A stretch of DNA of 64,000 nucleotides from Cyprinodon diabolis (GCA_030533445.1 CM060075.1:33371196-33435195), one strand, 5' to 3'. Positions 12,340 through 26,330 are shown, counted from the first letter of the stretch. Notes: a model not told the origin generated them from the sequence alone. Program-made: numbers and translations.

Positions 12340-14060
12340 GAAGACCTGAGAGATCTGAGTGGTCTGTAATGTATTTTGGTGCTAAGCCGTTTAGTGATTT
12401 ATTGATTAACAGAAGTATTTTAAAGTCTATTTTTTGGGATATGGGGACTCAAGAATTGGGGTGATGTGCTCTAACTTAGTAGTTTCGGACAGCAGTGTTC
12501 TAAATCGACTGCAACTTTTAGGCAGACCTTTGAAGACCCCATTGCAATTCTACTAAAAATATTTGCATGAGTTAGTTTTCAAATCCTACTGATACATCAG
12601 TCCTTTAGTCATTGAAAGATTCTTTAAGTGATAAAAAGCTAAAACAGTTACTGTCAAACTGCCTTAAGATTTTGAGCCTTATTGGTGGTTTTTAGCTGTA
12701 TTTAATGAAGCTTTGTGCTGAATTTTACACTCTGTTCATTTGTTGCAAAGATTATAACTTTAGTTTTGGTTTGACTTGGCTTAAGAAAATCTGGCACATT
12801 CATGTGTTGATTTCATCTATGCATTTACACAGCGCTTGAATAAGTTTATAGTCATTTGGTGAAATATTTGTCTATAATTGTGTGTCGTCTGCATAGTTTA
12901 TGTAACTTGAGTTGGCTTTTAATAAGATCTGAGTTAGGGGGAGCATGTAGGTATTTAATAAGATTGGCTCCAAGATTGACCCTTGGGAAATGGCAGATGA
13001 TGTTTGTAGTACTTGATGTTACGTTATGTACTGACACAACAAAAGGATTTAAACCAGTCGAGTCCTGTACCAGAAAGGCTGACCCCATTTTACAGATGCT
13101 CTGCTTAAATGGGATAATCAACAGTGTCAAAAACTGCACTGAGGTCCAATAATATCAGTTCTGCTGCTCTTCCACAGTCTACATTTATTAGGATGTCAGT
13201 AAATACTGTTTTTTTTTTGTTTTGTTTTTTTGTTAACTGTATCCTGTCTGTCGATGTGGCAATAAGAATAATTGTCTTGATGCCAAAAAGAGCCCAACAG
13301 ATTTTACTTTCACAAGTGGAGCAGTACGGCTATCGCCATAGTGTTTCGCTTGATTTATGCATATAAATTGTTTTATGCATTAAATACTCTGACCAGGGCA
13401 ATCTTTGCACTTTGGTGAGCACATAAACCTGACTGGAGAATGTTCAAGTGGCTGGTCATTGTTTGGAAGGTGTTAAGATGTCGAACAATGGCTTTTTCAA
13501 TAACCTTACTAATAAAGGAGAGATATAAAATGTTTTTCCGCATTAGCAGCTTGTCCAAGTTGCTCCTTTTTAACAACACTTTGATTGTTGCTCTTTTTAG
13601 AGCCTGGGGTGAAACACCTGTTAAAATGAATGTATTCAATGTTTAAGCTGAATCAGACTTTATGACAGGGAAAGCTTTCCTAAGAAAAGCTGTAGGTAAA
13701 AGATTGAGACCGGAGAAAGTAGAGTAGAGGTGGTGTTTCTTTGTAGTTTTTGAGATTTATTTGGTTAAATTGAAACTTTGTCGTCAGTTCTATTTGGAGA
13801 TGTTTTTGGTAATGGACTTGGTCTCTAATTTCTTTTTTTTTTTTGTTTTCTCAGTGAAGAATTTGATAATTTTGCTTCAGGCCCTTGGTAGGAAATATGA
13901 CACAAGCCTGTTAATGTTTTTGCAAATAATCTCAATGAAGAGAGATTTTCTTGCATGTTTCAGTCATAACTTTAATCTGTTGAGTTTCTCTTTATAGATG
14001 TTACAGGGAACCTGGAGTCCAGTCTGTCTTGACATGTGTTCAGCCTTTTTGCACTAAGGG
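12340..14060 (-). mobile_element. Decayed L2-like LINE
   Basis: Read on the minus strand, the block follows the order of the LINE at 45021-46697 with heavy decay. The stretch near 12380-12480 matches the RT tail region, 12860-13160 matches the region around the YADD and PQGS motifs, and 13373-13640 encodes ALKRATIKVLLKRSNLD followed by FISKVIEKAIVRHLN, comparable with the [10 protein letters not shown] and [10 protein letters not shown] region. Many stops and frameshifts make it a fossil. The borders are approximate. Confidence 0.65.
13373..13639 (-). pseudogene. LINE reverse transcriptase fragment
   Basis: An 88-codon frame contains ALKRATIKVLLKRSN, SFISKVIEKAIVRHLNTF and LQSGLCAHQSAKIALVRV. 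These correspond to the [18 protein letters not shown] and [18 protein letters not shown] blocks at the start of the RT domain in L2/CR1-type LINEs. The YRPIS motif has decayed and the catalytic motifs lie in other frames downstream, so it cannot be functional. Confidence 0.65.
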
Positions 14061-14390
14061 GAAGGATTGTTTTCTAATTACGGAGAGATTTCAGCTGGTG
14101 TCTTGGCTTTCCATTCCTTTTTGGACCTCACTTTCTTCATGTGTTCAAAACGTCTTCCCTGCACCATTCTACTTGATTTCTGGACATCTATGGTTTTAAT
14201 ATCTTTGTATGCATGGATTGCATGGATTTCTACCGACATCTGGTGAAAATGTTATGTCAATAGCTCCTCTAGAAACATATTTACTGAGAAAAATGATGGC
14301 TTGTTCAATACTTGTTTTAACTGGTGTATGGCTCTTCGACTAACTGAGTCATCTGAGATTATGTTTTTAAAAACTTCAAAAAGTGGTTAG

Positions 14391-14480
14391 ATGTGGGGCT
14401 GCATGTTGGTGCTGTTTGCAGCACTGTGGTCCTGCAACAAGAAGGTCCTGGCTTTGATTCCAGGCTGGAGTGTTTTTGAT
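14391..14480 (+). repeat. tRNA-like SINE head
   Basis: The sequence ggggctgcatgttggtgctg, then caagaaggtcctggctttgattcc, has the layout of box A and box B in the same SINE family as the copy at 49975-50130, which is on the other strand. Only the tRNA-like head is preserved. Confidence 0.6.
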
Positions 14481-17400
14481 ATGTAAAGCTACATAATTTT
14501 GAAATCATTTCTGAAAATTTAATTTGTTTGGCTGCAGGTGCAGGCAATATTTTTTTTTAAGTGTGTGGTGAAAATGATTAGGCAAATATCTAATTTGTTT
14601 TGCATGCCAGGTTTAGCTGCGTTTACATTACTAATGTGTGCAAACACTATATTGATATTCTAATTTTGAAATGCAAACTTTTGCAATTGTGGCATTTCCA
14701 TTAAATAGCAAATACAGTTAAACTTACATGTGATTAAGTTTGTTCATAGGACCACTGACAAAAACGTGGCAGTGGTGGAAGTAAACACATGAGATATATC
14801 CATATTTCAGCAACGGCTCTTGTGGATGTCGTCATCCTCCAACTACTTCCAGTTTTCTTCATCTTTTTAAAAGGCAGTAAGGTCCAACTGCAGATCAGGT
14901 GAGTTGTGTGATGCGAAAAAGTGTTTCTATTGCAGTTATAAATATAAAATAAATACCATTCAACAAAAACCCCAACCTCATTTTCAGAATTACAATCAAC
15001 ACAGTTTGTTAGTTATTGGAAATGCACCTGTATCTCTGAATATGTATCTTTAGCCTAGGTGTCCTGTTTTGTTTTGAGTTGATGCACTTTTTTCTTTATT
15101 TGACAAATTTATATCAGATTCTTTGGTTGTTTTGGACTTTGTTTTTTTCAGTGCTGATGATTTTACAGTGGTATATATCTGTAAGTCCCTAAAAGTCAAA
15201 CCTTTTGATGCTTTTCACATAAACCTACACATTGCTACAAATTAGCTAATTGATTTGATCCTTTTAAGCAAAATGGAACATTTTCCATGCAACAGAGAAA
15301 GGTTGTGTGTTAATTGAAGAACTTTGTAGTCATACTTCTCTATTTTATCTACCCTGATCTCCCCTCCTGACCTATCTGGGTGCATCCAGCTTAATTTGTT
15401 CTGTGCTCTAAAGCTGTGCTTGCTGTCTCTTTGGAAGCCTGCAGGGTGTTTACTAGTTGCACATAATCCAGCAAAGAGCCACTGGCTTCGTTCAGCAGTA
15501 TGGTGGGATCAAACTGATGCAAAGGACATAAAAACTGCTGAAGTTGTTGACAATTTATATAAAACAAAATAAACTGATCTGATGCACAAAAGCCAACCAT
15601 TTCCAGATAGTCTTAAGTTACATGTGAATAATGAATTCTACATATAAATAAAAGTATTACCTATTCTTTGGTTACTATTAGAGGCCATCTGTTAGTGGGT
15701 TCATTTTATGAGGTGTCCTTTGCAGTACTGTTTAGTAGTGATTGATAAAAGAAAGATTTTTGGTTCTTTATATTGGAAATAAATACATATTTTAAACAGC
15801 CTGCCACTGCCTCTATTATGCCGTAAATTAGTCTTATTACTGTAAAAACAGTGAAAGATTGAGTTGGATGTACAGACCTGAGGATCTTATCATCCAAGTC
15901 TTGCAGACCCTTCTTGCCATCAGGAATGCTAATCATCAAACAGTTCTGTTCCTGTTTCTGGAAAATCCTTAGACACTACAACTCCCAGAAGCTGGGCCTC
16001 CAGACTCTGCCCACTAAAAAAATCCCCACTGATATCATTAAAAAAGTAATTAGCTGGGCAAATAGAAAGAGAAAAATAAAACCAAAAAAACCATGAACAT
16101 CCCAAGATGGAAGACGGATGATATGGAGATAAGGACATGAAGTAAAGCAGTGCCATTCGTTCCCTTTGCATTTCCATAATTTTGATCCACTTCAGAGCGT
16201 GACCCTGAGGGTCTTATATCAGTGTCCATCTTAAAATGAAGGAGAGGGGAACTCATATTTGTCAGATTGAAGTTTAGTGACAGATAGTCATGGCCATGGT
16301 TCTGGAAGTAACCTAAAATTGGAAAGGTTGGGTTCAGGTCCCTGTGAAAAACCAACAGCCTCTCTATCCATGGCCATGACCTCAACTACATACTTTGAAA
16401 TCACTCTGTGATTCTGTTTGGTTGTACTTCTGTCATCGTTAACAGATTTTTAAAATAATATTTCTTAAGTTTGTGAAAGGATTCCGGACTACTTTAAATA
16501 CTTTGTCAAATTGCAACATATACGTCATTTTAGTGGCATGCTGCTTATATTTAGTTGCATAATCCATCCACACACACACACAAATATATATATAAAACCC
16601 TAGGCAGTCCACAGAGGTACTGCAAGGGGGTTTCAAAAGTTTTGGTTGATTAGATTTTTTTTTTTTATTCCCCCTGCAATTTTTTCTACTAATTGAAATG
16701 TTTTCAAATACACATTAACATGAATTCAACTCACTGTGGTAAACAGATAAATGGAGGCAGAAGATGTCTTCCAGTCCTCAATGCACACATTCAGCGACAC
16801 ACAGGAGCTCTTTTAAGCTGGGCACTGTTTCATTCACAACACCTGTCCCATCTACGAGGAATCTGAATCAGAAATACTTTGACTCCATCTGTAATGGAGT
16901 GACTATAGGACCAATTTGATATAACACAATTTCATATAATATATATAATTAGGGGGTCCCCAATCCATCTCGCCATCATTTTGGGGGTCCTTGGCCTGGA
17001 AAATGCTGAAGACCCCTGGTTTGGGAGATATCCAGTTTTTGTTATCTAACATAGGATATTCTTAAATGATGAACTTTGTTTACCTTTTACAGTGTGATAT
17101 AGCCATATTACAGAATGGAATCTTTTTCTCTTTTTATCATTAATGCTTCAAACAGTAAGACATAATCCTTTAGATTACTTGAAATATATCAGTAAACTGT
17201 GCCTTCAACTAAAAGACCTAGGCCTACAGACAACTCAGACAACTCCACTGACATGCAGGTGTTTTTGCTCTGATATGCATCGTCAATTGTTGGACCTTAT
17301 AGAGAAAGGTGGGTGCTTTTCCTTAATCATGGCCAAGGCGAACTTCATTAAACATCTATAAGCATCTAAAGGATGATTAATGGAAACAGGATGCACCTCA

Positions 17401-17654
17401 CCTCAATTATAAGCTTTACTGTAATGACTGTAAATACTTGAGTAATTATGATTTCTTGGTTTCCTGTGTGTGATAAATTTGCGACGTCAAAAAGAAAGAA
17501 AAAAATCCACATTCTCTTAGCTGGGTATGATGTGTAGAATTTTTAGGAAAGATATTTTAATATCAAGTGGGAAAAGGCTGTAAAATGCATATATTTGGAA
17601 AAATGCAGCACTCTAAATATTTATCTGATCCATCCATCAAAACATCTTTGCCTA
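14481..17654. other. Non-coding, no gene recognised
   Basis: AT-rich sequence with small tracts (a CA/TA tract near 16569-16592, T-runs near 16654). Open frames of up to 111 codons near 15706-16385 are low-complexity or lack any domain. I cannot support an exon here. Confidence 0.45.
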
Positions 17655-17932
17655 TAGATATTTGAGCTTGGTCTGTTTTTCAGTGTGGTCCTGTTTCTCT
17701 GACTGTGACTGGCTTGATGTGCTCTCTTCATTCTCTGACATGGAAGCTGGCTCAGAGCTCATTTCCCTGGTTGTGTGTTTCCTGGATGTTGCTGCCTGTG
17801 GAGCTGGTTGAAAGTTGCCTTTTGTATCTCTTTTCTATTTTGTATCTCGTTTCTTTCTGTATGTCTGCTTCTATCTCCTTGAACCTAGTCAGCCTCGGCA
17901 GATGGTCACTCACACTGAGCCTGGTTCTGCTG
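17655..17932 (+). mobile_element. L2-type LINE 3' UTR fragment, plus strand
   Basis: This is the complement of 44583-44750: both contain the series cagtgtggtcctgtttctct, gatgtgctctcttcat, gtgtgtttcctgg and cctcggcagatgg. It ends abruptly at ctggttctgctg, where the LTR-like block begins. Read as protein it gives long but meaningless frames (17705-18111). Confidence 0.8.
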
Positions 17933-17934
17933 TG

Positions 17935-18510
17935 ATGATCTTGGCACTGATGACTGGATTATTGGTTCATTTCCTCCACTTGCCTAGCTCCATCAGTTTT
18001 CATTACCTGCCTTGCTCCGCCAAGGTTTCATTACCTTTTATTAGATCCACCTGTTCCAGCTTCTACTTAAACAGTTTGATCCCTGCCATCAGTGCCAGAT
18101 TAGAGCAATAGGTAAGAGTTCTTTAACATACCAGGTTTGTTACTCTGATTGCCCGATCCTGATTAGTTTCTGCTCCCGGACCTCTGAGCATGCTTGTCCC
18201 TGATCTGATCCATTTGACCTGTCTTCGGACTCCCGCTGGATTCTGCTTGCTGGATATCCCTAAAGTAACTCTTTGGATCTCTGATCTTCTGGCCTGGACT
18301 TCTGCTACCTCACTGACACCGTCTTTGGCTTCTCCTTCCAGAAACTCTTGCTCCTCCTTGTGTGCTGGCTTCTTCTGGATTCCACTGGGCTCAGACTGAA
18401 CTTTATAAACAAGTTGGTGTCTAACATACTCGTTATTGTCCTGCTTCAGAGTTACATGGTCACTTACCTGTGTTTCCCCCCCTACAGAGGTCTCAGCCAT
18501 TTATATTAAA
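17935..18510 (+). repeat. LTR-like block, copy 1
   Basis: This is a pyrimidine-rich block that resembles 25610-26330 in order and wording: a cacttgcctagctcc start, a tagatccacctg segment, then near the end gactgaac, cacttacctgtgttt and a polypyrimidine run ending in acag. Such composition is common in fish Ty3/Gypsy LTRs. No gag or pol lies next to it, and the boundaries are not certain. Confidence 0.4.
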
Positions 18511-19379
18511 CACTTTTATAAATCACTTCAGTTTTTCTGCCTAAATTCATGGTCCAACTTTCTGAGTCCTGACATCTGCTGGATGTTTCTTCCTGATAAA
18601 TGGGAGTTCTGCTATGCCCTGTTGAAAAAAATGAAATATACTTTTTTTTTTTTTTGTAAAGAAATATGTTTTCCAAAGATGGATTAATAACATTGGGAGG
18701 CTTTTAACAGTATGCCAAACAAGCATCAAACAAACCTACGCTGCCACATCCAACGGTGAGGGACAGCAAAGTGTGCTGGTGGTACAACAGGTCACATGGA
18801 GAGTGGTGATTAGCTGTAACAATGTGAAAGTGCCCAAGCTGCCAGTCCAATTAGCTGCAGCCTGTGCGGCCATCCTCCTGTTGGTCACAAACCCAATAGG
18901 AGGAAAAGGTGTTTTCTTCCATGAACAGTGGTGTTCACTGTGGCTTCATGTCCTTTCTACAAAATTACTCCTTTGAGTTCATTTGATCCTGTTGACTCAA
19001 AACGTATCACTGTTCCTACTGTACTGGAAAACCCTAGTCACAGCAAAAAAAACCTATGTGAAATTATTTTTGTTTCAAAGGGTCTTTACTAATTTTTATG
19101 CTAGAATTTATTCAGACCTTTAAGCACAAGTATACAGGTTTCTGAATATTGAAAAAAATATGAAAAACAAATCTATGCGAATAGTCTGATAGGTGTATGC
19201 CATACGTGGGCGATTAGTTACACGTAAGTTATCTGATTGTTGACATATGTTAAGTGTACGCTACCTATGAGTAATTTGTGCATAAATTATGCATAACTTA
19301 TCAAGAACTTATCTCCAATGCATATCAATAAATTTGAAATGTTCCAGACGACTGCTGAACGTGTTTCTAACTTACAGGT
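18511..19379. other. Non-coding, no gene recognised
   Basis: AT-rich sequence with no exon, RNA gene or transposon terminus that I can support. Confidence 0.45.
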
Positions 19380-19394
19380 ACTGTATAATGGCGG

Positions 19395-19403
19395 TATAAA
19401 AGG
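19395..19403 (+). promoter_or_regulatory. TATA-box-like site, possible solo LTR promoter
   Basis: The sequence ggcggTATAAAAGGggg is a textbook TATA box. It is followed by 350 bp of sequence richer in C than its surroundings and ending in a pyrimidine-rich run (19565-19640), with no open reading frame. The arrangement resembles an LTR promoter more than a host gene. No terminal TG...CA pair or target duplication was found, so this is tentative. Confidence 0.3.
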
Positions 19404-19739
19404 GGGTACACAGGATGAAACCATCAGTTCTACTCCAGACTTCATCCCCATCATAGGGTGAGCGAGAAGCTGAGTGTGATTGACCCTCCCTGCGTTCACG
19501 ACCAACACCACGACCAACAAACTTCCTAGCAGACACAACACCGAATCTGCTACAACTGCAAACCCCCTTTCTTTCTTTTTCTATTTTCCTATCATTTATT
19601 TAATCTTTTGACGTTTTTTTTCGTCGTATTTCGTTGTATTTTTTGACAACTACTCCGAGGTCAAGCAGAGATCTGATTACTTTCCTCACCAGGGGGTGCC
19701 ATGGCTGCCAGCAACAACATGTCCTGACACAGATAAGCT

Positions 19740-22700
19740 AGGTTTTAATAATTTGTCAATAACGCCCAACTGTTGAATTATAAAACTACAGCATGAAACC
19801 TTAAGTCTCAAAATATCTGATCACACACCGTGCCTCCTTCCTCATCATGAAACCTCTCACCTTGACATGACTCAGTGTTTGCTTCTATCGGTCGTACCAG
19901 AAGCTGTAGTCACTTCAAAAGTGCAGCTGCTTTTGGTAGCTGGGAGCCAAACTGCTCATGGCATGACATACTATCATCCAGAAAAGAGTCTTGCTGCCTG
20001 CTGGAAAAAAACAAAACAAAAAACAGGCCTTTGGTTATTTTATATAGTCACCTGTTTAGCATGTGGTAAGCATGTTGTAAGAAGTCATCTTGACAAAATG
20101 ATGAACGCTGTTGTTTCCCATTTTCTCAAATGAAAAGACCTGGAATTAAACAAGAGAAAACCTGCAACAGTGTTTAAATAAAAAAAAAGTTTCAATTTAT
20201 TTTCAATAGAAAAAAAAAAAAAGCTGGAAAAGATAGATTAGTTTAGAAACATTAGTTTACAGCTTTTGCACTACATGATTTTTTTTTTTTTTTTAAAAAC
20301 AACCAAAAAGATAGACCAAGATCTCTACTATTATTGGAGTTAATTGAAGAAATCTCAATAAACTTTGGACAATTAAATGATTGCAGCTAGAATATAGAAT
20401 TTATGAACGGTTATTAAAAGCTGACATACATGGACATAAGATACACGTCAGGACAAGGTTAAAACTTTTCATAAAATACATAAATGGTGTGTAATGTCTC
20501 AAAGTAACTGAATTTTTAATCATTTGCAGGTGAATATTTTCCTCCTTACTGCACCTTTCAAAGAAAAAAGAAAACAAAAACAGCCATTTTAAATATATGC
20601 ATACAAATGTAAATAAGCTTGAGTTACAAAATATTTTATCATTTGGAACATGAAGGAATAAGGATTACATTTTTTTTATTGCAAAATATAATGAAATACA
20701 TATTTCAATAAAATTTGACCTCTGTGGCTATAAGAGCGTTGCTTACTAATCCAGATAGATTATGGGGTATGAACCAGGTTCCTGCAGCCATAATGCAAGC
20801 GCTCTGCTCTCAAGGCCACCACTCCCACTATGTTTATCAAACAGGCACATGAATACAAATATCTAAGTCTTGCATTAGGAAACAACAAAGGGGGCTGTAG
20901 TCTCTGCTCAAATATGATGTGTTTTGCCATGAACCAAAAGAAATTCTAGATTCTTCCATGATTTTAACAGATTTAAACCGTGTTGAGATTTTGGGGATGG
21001 AATACGAAAGCACTTTATAGCTTTATAAAGTACGCATTACACAAAAGAGCAATAGGATATCTAAGCCACAAGAACGTATTTTTAAAGTCAAAGGCTAGTA
21101 AAGGAATAAATCTTGACACTGGCAAGGTAGTGTTCAGAGCAAGACATTACGATTTAAGGGGAGAGCTAAAGTTGAAGAGCAAAAGAAAGAAATCCATGCT
21201 AATCTGGAATGAAGTCTGTTAAAGGCTGCACAAGATGTGAGGCTATGGAGCTTGGGTAGGACAGTGAAAATAAACATACAGAACACAGCCTAGACATGTG
21301 TTAGAATGGCTGAGTCAAAATCAAGACATAAATCTGAAATAAAATCAGTGACAAATTGAGAAAACTGATATTTTAAGATGCTTTTACTCAATATTTAGCC
21401 ATGATAGCAGTGCAAGGTAGTATTATGACATATCTAACTCTTTGGCTTGTTACAGAATCATGCCGCCTCTCAGATTTGTATTTGTCCATCCAATTGAAGA
21501 CAATGCATCATTTCCTTTCAACATTACACCTATGTTGTACTTTGTGTTGAGTCCAATTAAATTTACTTGAATAAAATACAAAGGTGAAAACTTGCTGTAT
21601 GAATGTGTCTGCAAAGCACTGCATGTAAAACCCATTAGAGTTGCCCCTAGAGTTGCTCATCTGTACTTCTGTACAGATGAGCTGCCAGCAATAGCTCGGT
21701 GGTGACAGCCATGCAAGTGACAGAAGGCTGTAAGAGTGCATGATAACACCTGGAACAGCAATACAGGTGTGTGATGGTTATGAGTACTCCTCATCATTGC
21801 AGGCTCTCCTGAGGCTCTTCATCAGACCTGTTAGTAATACTATGCCTAATAGACAGACCTTGGCACAGTATATGACTTTTACTGGAATTGCGATGATGCT
21901 GCGATGGAGCATATTAACATCCACATGGCTGGATAGAGGCAGGTGCACTCATGCTCACTAAAACATGCAGGAGTAGAGTGGATATCAGTCATCTTTCACT
22001 TTTAAAGCCTTTCACTCTGTAGGTGAAGGTGGATCACCTTTTTGTGTGTCAGTGCACACAAACTTCATATATGCAAGTGTTACATATCTTCCTTTAGGAT
22101 GGCCTAACTGAAACGCTGTATTCCCATGAGGTGCAAAATACATTAAGATTTGCATAGCATAATTTTGAAAAATCACAAAAAATTGGTACAATATTAAAAA
22201 ACACCAACCTGTGCAGAAACTATAAGAGTTCACTCTGTGTCCAGCCACTGCAGGACAGTCTGGGCCACAGACATTGGTACAAGTCCACACAGGCCCACTT
22301 AGGAACACCGGTTTAAAACCAGAGCCTGAATCAATAGGTTGTAACAAACTGTGTCCACCAAAGTAACCATAATCCTATCAAATGAACCAAATTCAGAAAA
22401 TGGAGATGGAATAAGTAAATGGGATGGGATTACCTTATTACACTGGGATTACTGAGTTTACAGCTTTGGTAAAGAAACTGTTTTTGAGTCTATTTTGTTT
22501 TCTCATAAGCTCTATTACAGTATAATTCAAAACACAGATACAAATTAATGTCCTACATCTAAGGTAATAGTCCCCGTTTTCAAAGTTTGACTTTTCAAGT
22601 CCATAATGTGAATCAAAACATACGGTTGGATGTTATCGGAAGACCTTTCTGCCATTTAAAACTAAATTTAATTTGACTGGAAAATAACACTTGTGAAAAA

Positions 22701-24874
22701 TGCAGAGTAACTGACGGCTGAGAGTGAGGTAAGACATCCAGTTAATAATGGCTGTGTCTCTGGATTGCATGTAGACTGGGGTTGCAAAGGTTTTACTGGA
22801 CTTTAGGAGGCTATCATGCAGCTTGTGTTGATTATAAATGCACCATCTACTATACTCATTCTGACATTGAAAAGGTGTCAGTAGCAGTTTACATGTTAAA
22901 AGAAACACTAAAGTCTGAGCTTTTTTTTATAGAAGTATGGGGCTTTGTAAGCTCTAATATTAGGAGATTAACTTCTTGGAGGATTGGTAAATGTTATTTA
23001 CTTCCGACTAATCTTTCTCTCTGTGGTGTCAAGGATTTTTAATTTTATGTTGTCGTAACCATTTAAAACTGAAGAGGAATATTCAATTCTTTCTGCAGAT
23101 GTCTTTCTGACTTGGTGTTTAGAGCCAATGACAAAACTTTTTTAACAAATGCATTCTCACTGAAAATGATTAGACTTAAGGTGTTAAAATCCATTTAAAG
23201 CAGCTTCAAGCTAACAAACTCGTCACTCCCCTAGGAGGCTGCATACAGTGTTAATAATAATGAATATGTTGTTTTGAAAGTATAAAATGAGTGCAAAGAA
23301 AAATGCCTAAAATGTTTAACATGACTAAATGCCAACCAAACATAACAGCGTGTGCCTGAAAAACCTACAGATTAATACTGGGAACTACAAGGAAATTTAA
23401 AAAGTAAATATCATATCATATTTTTTGTGTTTAAAAATGATCGTTTCAGGTGTAGGATAATATGATTTGTATTGCTTTTGGTCAATTGTATATTTATCCT
23501 TCTTTTTTGGTTAAGGAATTAAGAATGCATTCTTAAAAAATCTGTTCAGTTGTGCTATTAAATATAGTGAACTATCCACTATCCACCAATGCTTGCTGTC
23601 TGTCCATTCTATCAGCTTTTGCTCATATATCTAAAAACATTTAAAACAACTCGACTCTGCAGATTATTTACCCTTCTGTGTCCTTGCTTCTTGGGCTTGC
23701 TTCATTTAATGCATTAGTCATTTACAGTAGCTTGTGAATTAACATTACAGCCAGCAATAACTTAATTTGAGCAAGAACATTTCCATAGAGCCGTTTGGGA
23801 GACGAAATTGACAGCTTCAAAAAGAGCCGGAGTTCCCATCACTAGTTTGAAAGGGCTAACGAGAAAATGTGTTGATAAACCTTTTTTGAGACCTTTACAG
23901 GCGGAAAATAATTTGCCACCTGCAGACTCCACACGGCAGGGAGGTCTCATAAAGTACATCTATGAAAGTATTGAGCCATGTTAGACTGGGACCTTAGCAG
24001 ATGAAAGTGAAGGCATAATGTTTGAGAAGTAAAAAGGACGTTGGTTTTTCATTTATAGTTTTTAGAATGCTTTGAAAAGCTTTAGATTAAAACAGCCTCA
24101 CCTCAGGCAGAAATGACCCCCCCCCCCCTCTTTGTACAGTGCGATGTCCAAGAATATTTCTATGCATGTCTGCTTAAAGCTGTCCAAACCATACAATGAC
24201 AAATGAAAAGTGTGATTCAAATTTAGAGAACAGAGGGCTTGGGGGTATAATGAATTAAAAAAATACATATATATTTGTGGCTGAGGAAGTCTCTGAAATT
24301 CTAGCTTGTAATAGTACATTAACATAAAGGATTTTTAGAGTTGATTTTATTTATTTTTGGCGGTTTTAAAGCATCAAATTACTGCTCCTTTTAGGTTCGT
24401 CTTCACTCAGAGCTCCTTGAACAGAGTCCCAGTTTCTGAACGAACAATTACAGGCTGATTTCACAAATGAGGTGCTAATTGCATGGCAACTCTATATGCT
24501 GATTGCTCCACACTTCAATGTGCACAAACTTGGCTTTAAATCTGCAGTGATGTAACCTCTGAAGGTTAGAGTTGGGAGGGGGATACTGGCAGGATTAAGG
24601 TGACAGGTTTGGAACTGCACAAGCTTTCAGATCTGAAGCCAGACTGGATGAGAGACAGTCCAGATCTGTCATAACATTTAACTTTCAGAATAGAGGAGGA
24701 CAAAGATTCAAGCAAAAAAAATCTAATCTGGACCTGTTGTATTGGGAGCTCCTTGCTGGCAGCTTCATACATCTCACAGATTGACCTAGAGTAAAGATCC
24801 AGTTTGAGAGATGAGTTCCTCTCCAGGGTAAGGAAAGTGCTGCTGTTGTCATATTTGCACTCTAGTCAGAAACT

Positions 24875-24908
<34 letters not shown>

Positions 24909-25577
24909 AACTATAAGTCAACAAAAAGTATATGTTATATATGCCCAATAATGTTTTCCTGGTGTTGTTTCAATGCTAAAGAAATTCTCTTTCATTGAAC
25001 TTTTGACTCCTCATAACAATATAATGCATCTAACCTATGATCTATTTTAGGAAAAATATGCGCTTACACAGAAATATATGAATATTACTGCATGATAAAT
25101 GCTAAATGTTTTACTCTTCCGATATTAATATGGATCTATGAGATAATGCTCAATTATTTCCTGCTGTTCTCTGCTTATGATTTTAACATTATTCATGTTT
25201 GGGATCCTGCAAACTGGATCTAATTTTCACACCTACCACAAACTATTTTACAATTTATAATGTGTAATTTTCAGCACATTGTAATTGTCAGACTGCAGCG
25301 ATAATACTCCCCTGCCCAGTCCCCTTCCCCTTCAACAATACTGAGGCCGTCATGGTACAAAATGGCTTCCTCAACGTATCTTGTTAAGTGATGATAAAGT
25401 TTGTTCCATTAACCCTTCAGTACTGTTATCTGAAGTACATTGACAGGTATAAATATTAGGAAATGAGAAAGTATCTTAAATTAATTGCTGTTTTGCTGAA
25501 TGAGGCCGCAGAGACAAGCTTTTTTAAATCATAATGGAAAACAGAGAAAATAATGTTGACCAAAGATGATCAGAGAA
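19740..25577. other. Non-coding, no gene recognised
   Basis: A long AT-rich stretch. Simple features are an A-run of about 28 at 24879-24906, a C-run at 24116-24128 and T-runs near 20281. The longest open frames (about 110 codons near 22012-22347) show no domain. I see no transposon ends, tRNA or snRNA in it. Confidence 0.45.
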
Positions 25578-26330
25578 TGTCATGATCATGACTCTGTGAG
25601 CTAGTATAATTGCTCATTTAATTCACCTGCCTAACTCTGCCTGGTTTCCAATTACCACTCATCTAATCCACCTGCTGCTGCTCCCAGCTATCGGGGAGAG
25701 ATAATTGAGGTTGAGGTTTAGACCATTGCTCATGGTCTAGTTCCTGTCCTCGTTCTCGGGGGCCAGTGGTGAGGGGGGGTCTTAGCATTTTGTAGTGTTC
25801 CTGGTTTCCTGATCTGACTCTTATCCACTGAGTTGCCTGTTCCTGTTTGGCCCAGTGGTTCAGTTTTTAGTGTACCGTAATGTTCCTGATATCCTGCCCT
25901 GTTCTGCCTTTCTACCACTGAGCTTTCCTGTTCCCCTCTGAATGTTCTGCCAGAGCTCTCTGTGGACTCCTGGAACCCTGACCCAGCCTGTTCCTATTCT
26001 GATCGATTCCCCTGACCAGGCTTTGGACTCCTGGGCCTCTGCGCATTCCTGTTCCGATCTGTTTCCCTGACCTGGCTTGGACTCCTGCTTGTTCTTTGGG
26101 GCTGCAGAATCTGGGACACTCTGGGCGGTGCCCACCGCATCTCGTTGGCAGTCCACTGGCTGGATCTTACCTCACTCAATGGACATGGACTGAACTGTAA
26201 AAACAGGTAGGTGACTCACATGGATAATCATCCTCTGTCAGATTAGCATTTTCACTTACCTGTGTTTTTCTCCTACCAGTTTCCAGTGATGGGCGGTGCC
26301 CAGCTGCTGCAGATCCACAGCCCGCTTCTG
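25578..26330 (+). repeat. LTR-like block, copy 2
   Basis: It starts with tgtcatgatcatgac, a beginning often seen in fish Ty3/Gypsy LTRs, and continues through cacctgcctaactctgcctgg, a C/T-rich centre with repeated cctgttcc motifs, gactgaactgtaaaa, cacttacctgtgttt and a polypyrimidine run ending in ccag. Several of these blocks recur in order at 17935-18510. No coding region for a retroelement adjoins it. It lies about 290 bp from the provirus and is not part of it. Confidence 0.4.

Noticed and set aside
17705..18500. Frames of 76-125 codons on both strands
   Set aside because: They lie over a LINE 3' UTR fragment and an LTR-like block; no start context or domain.
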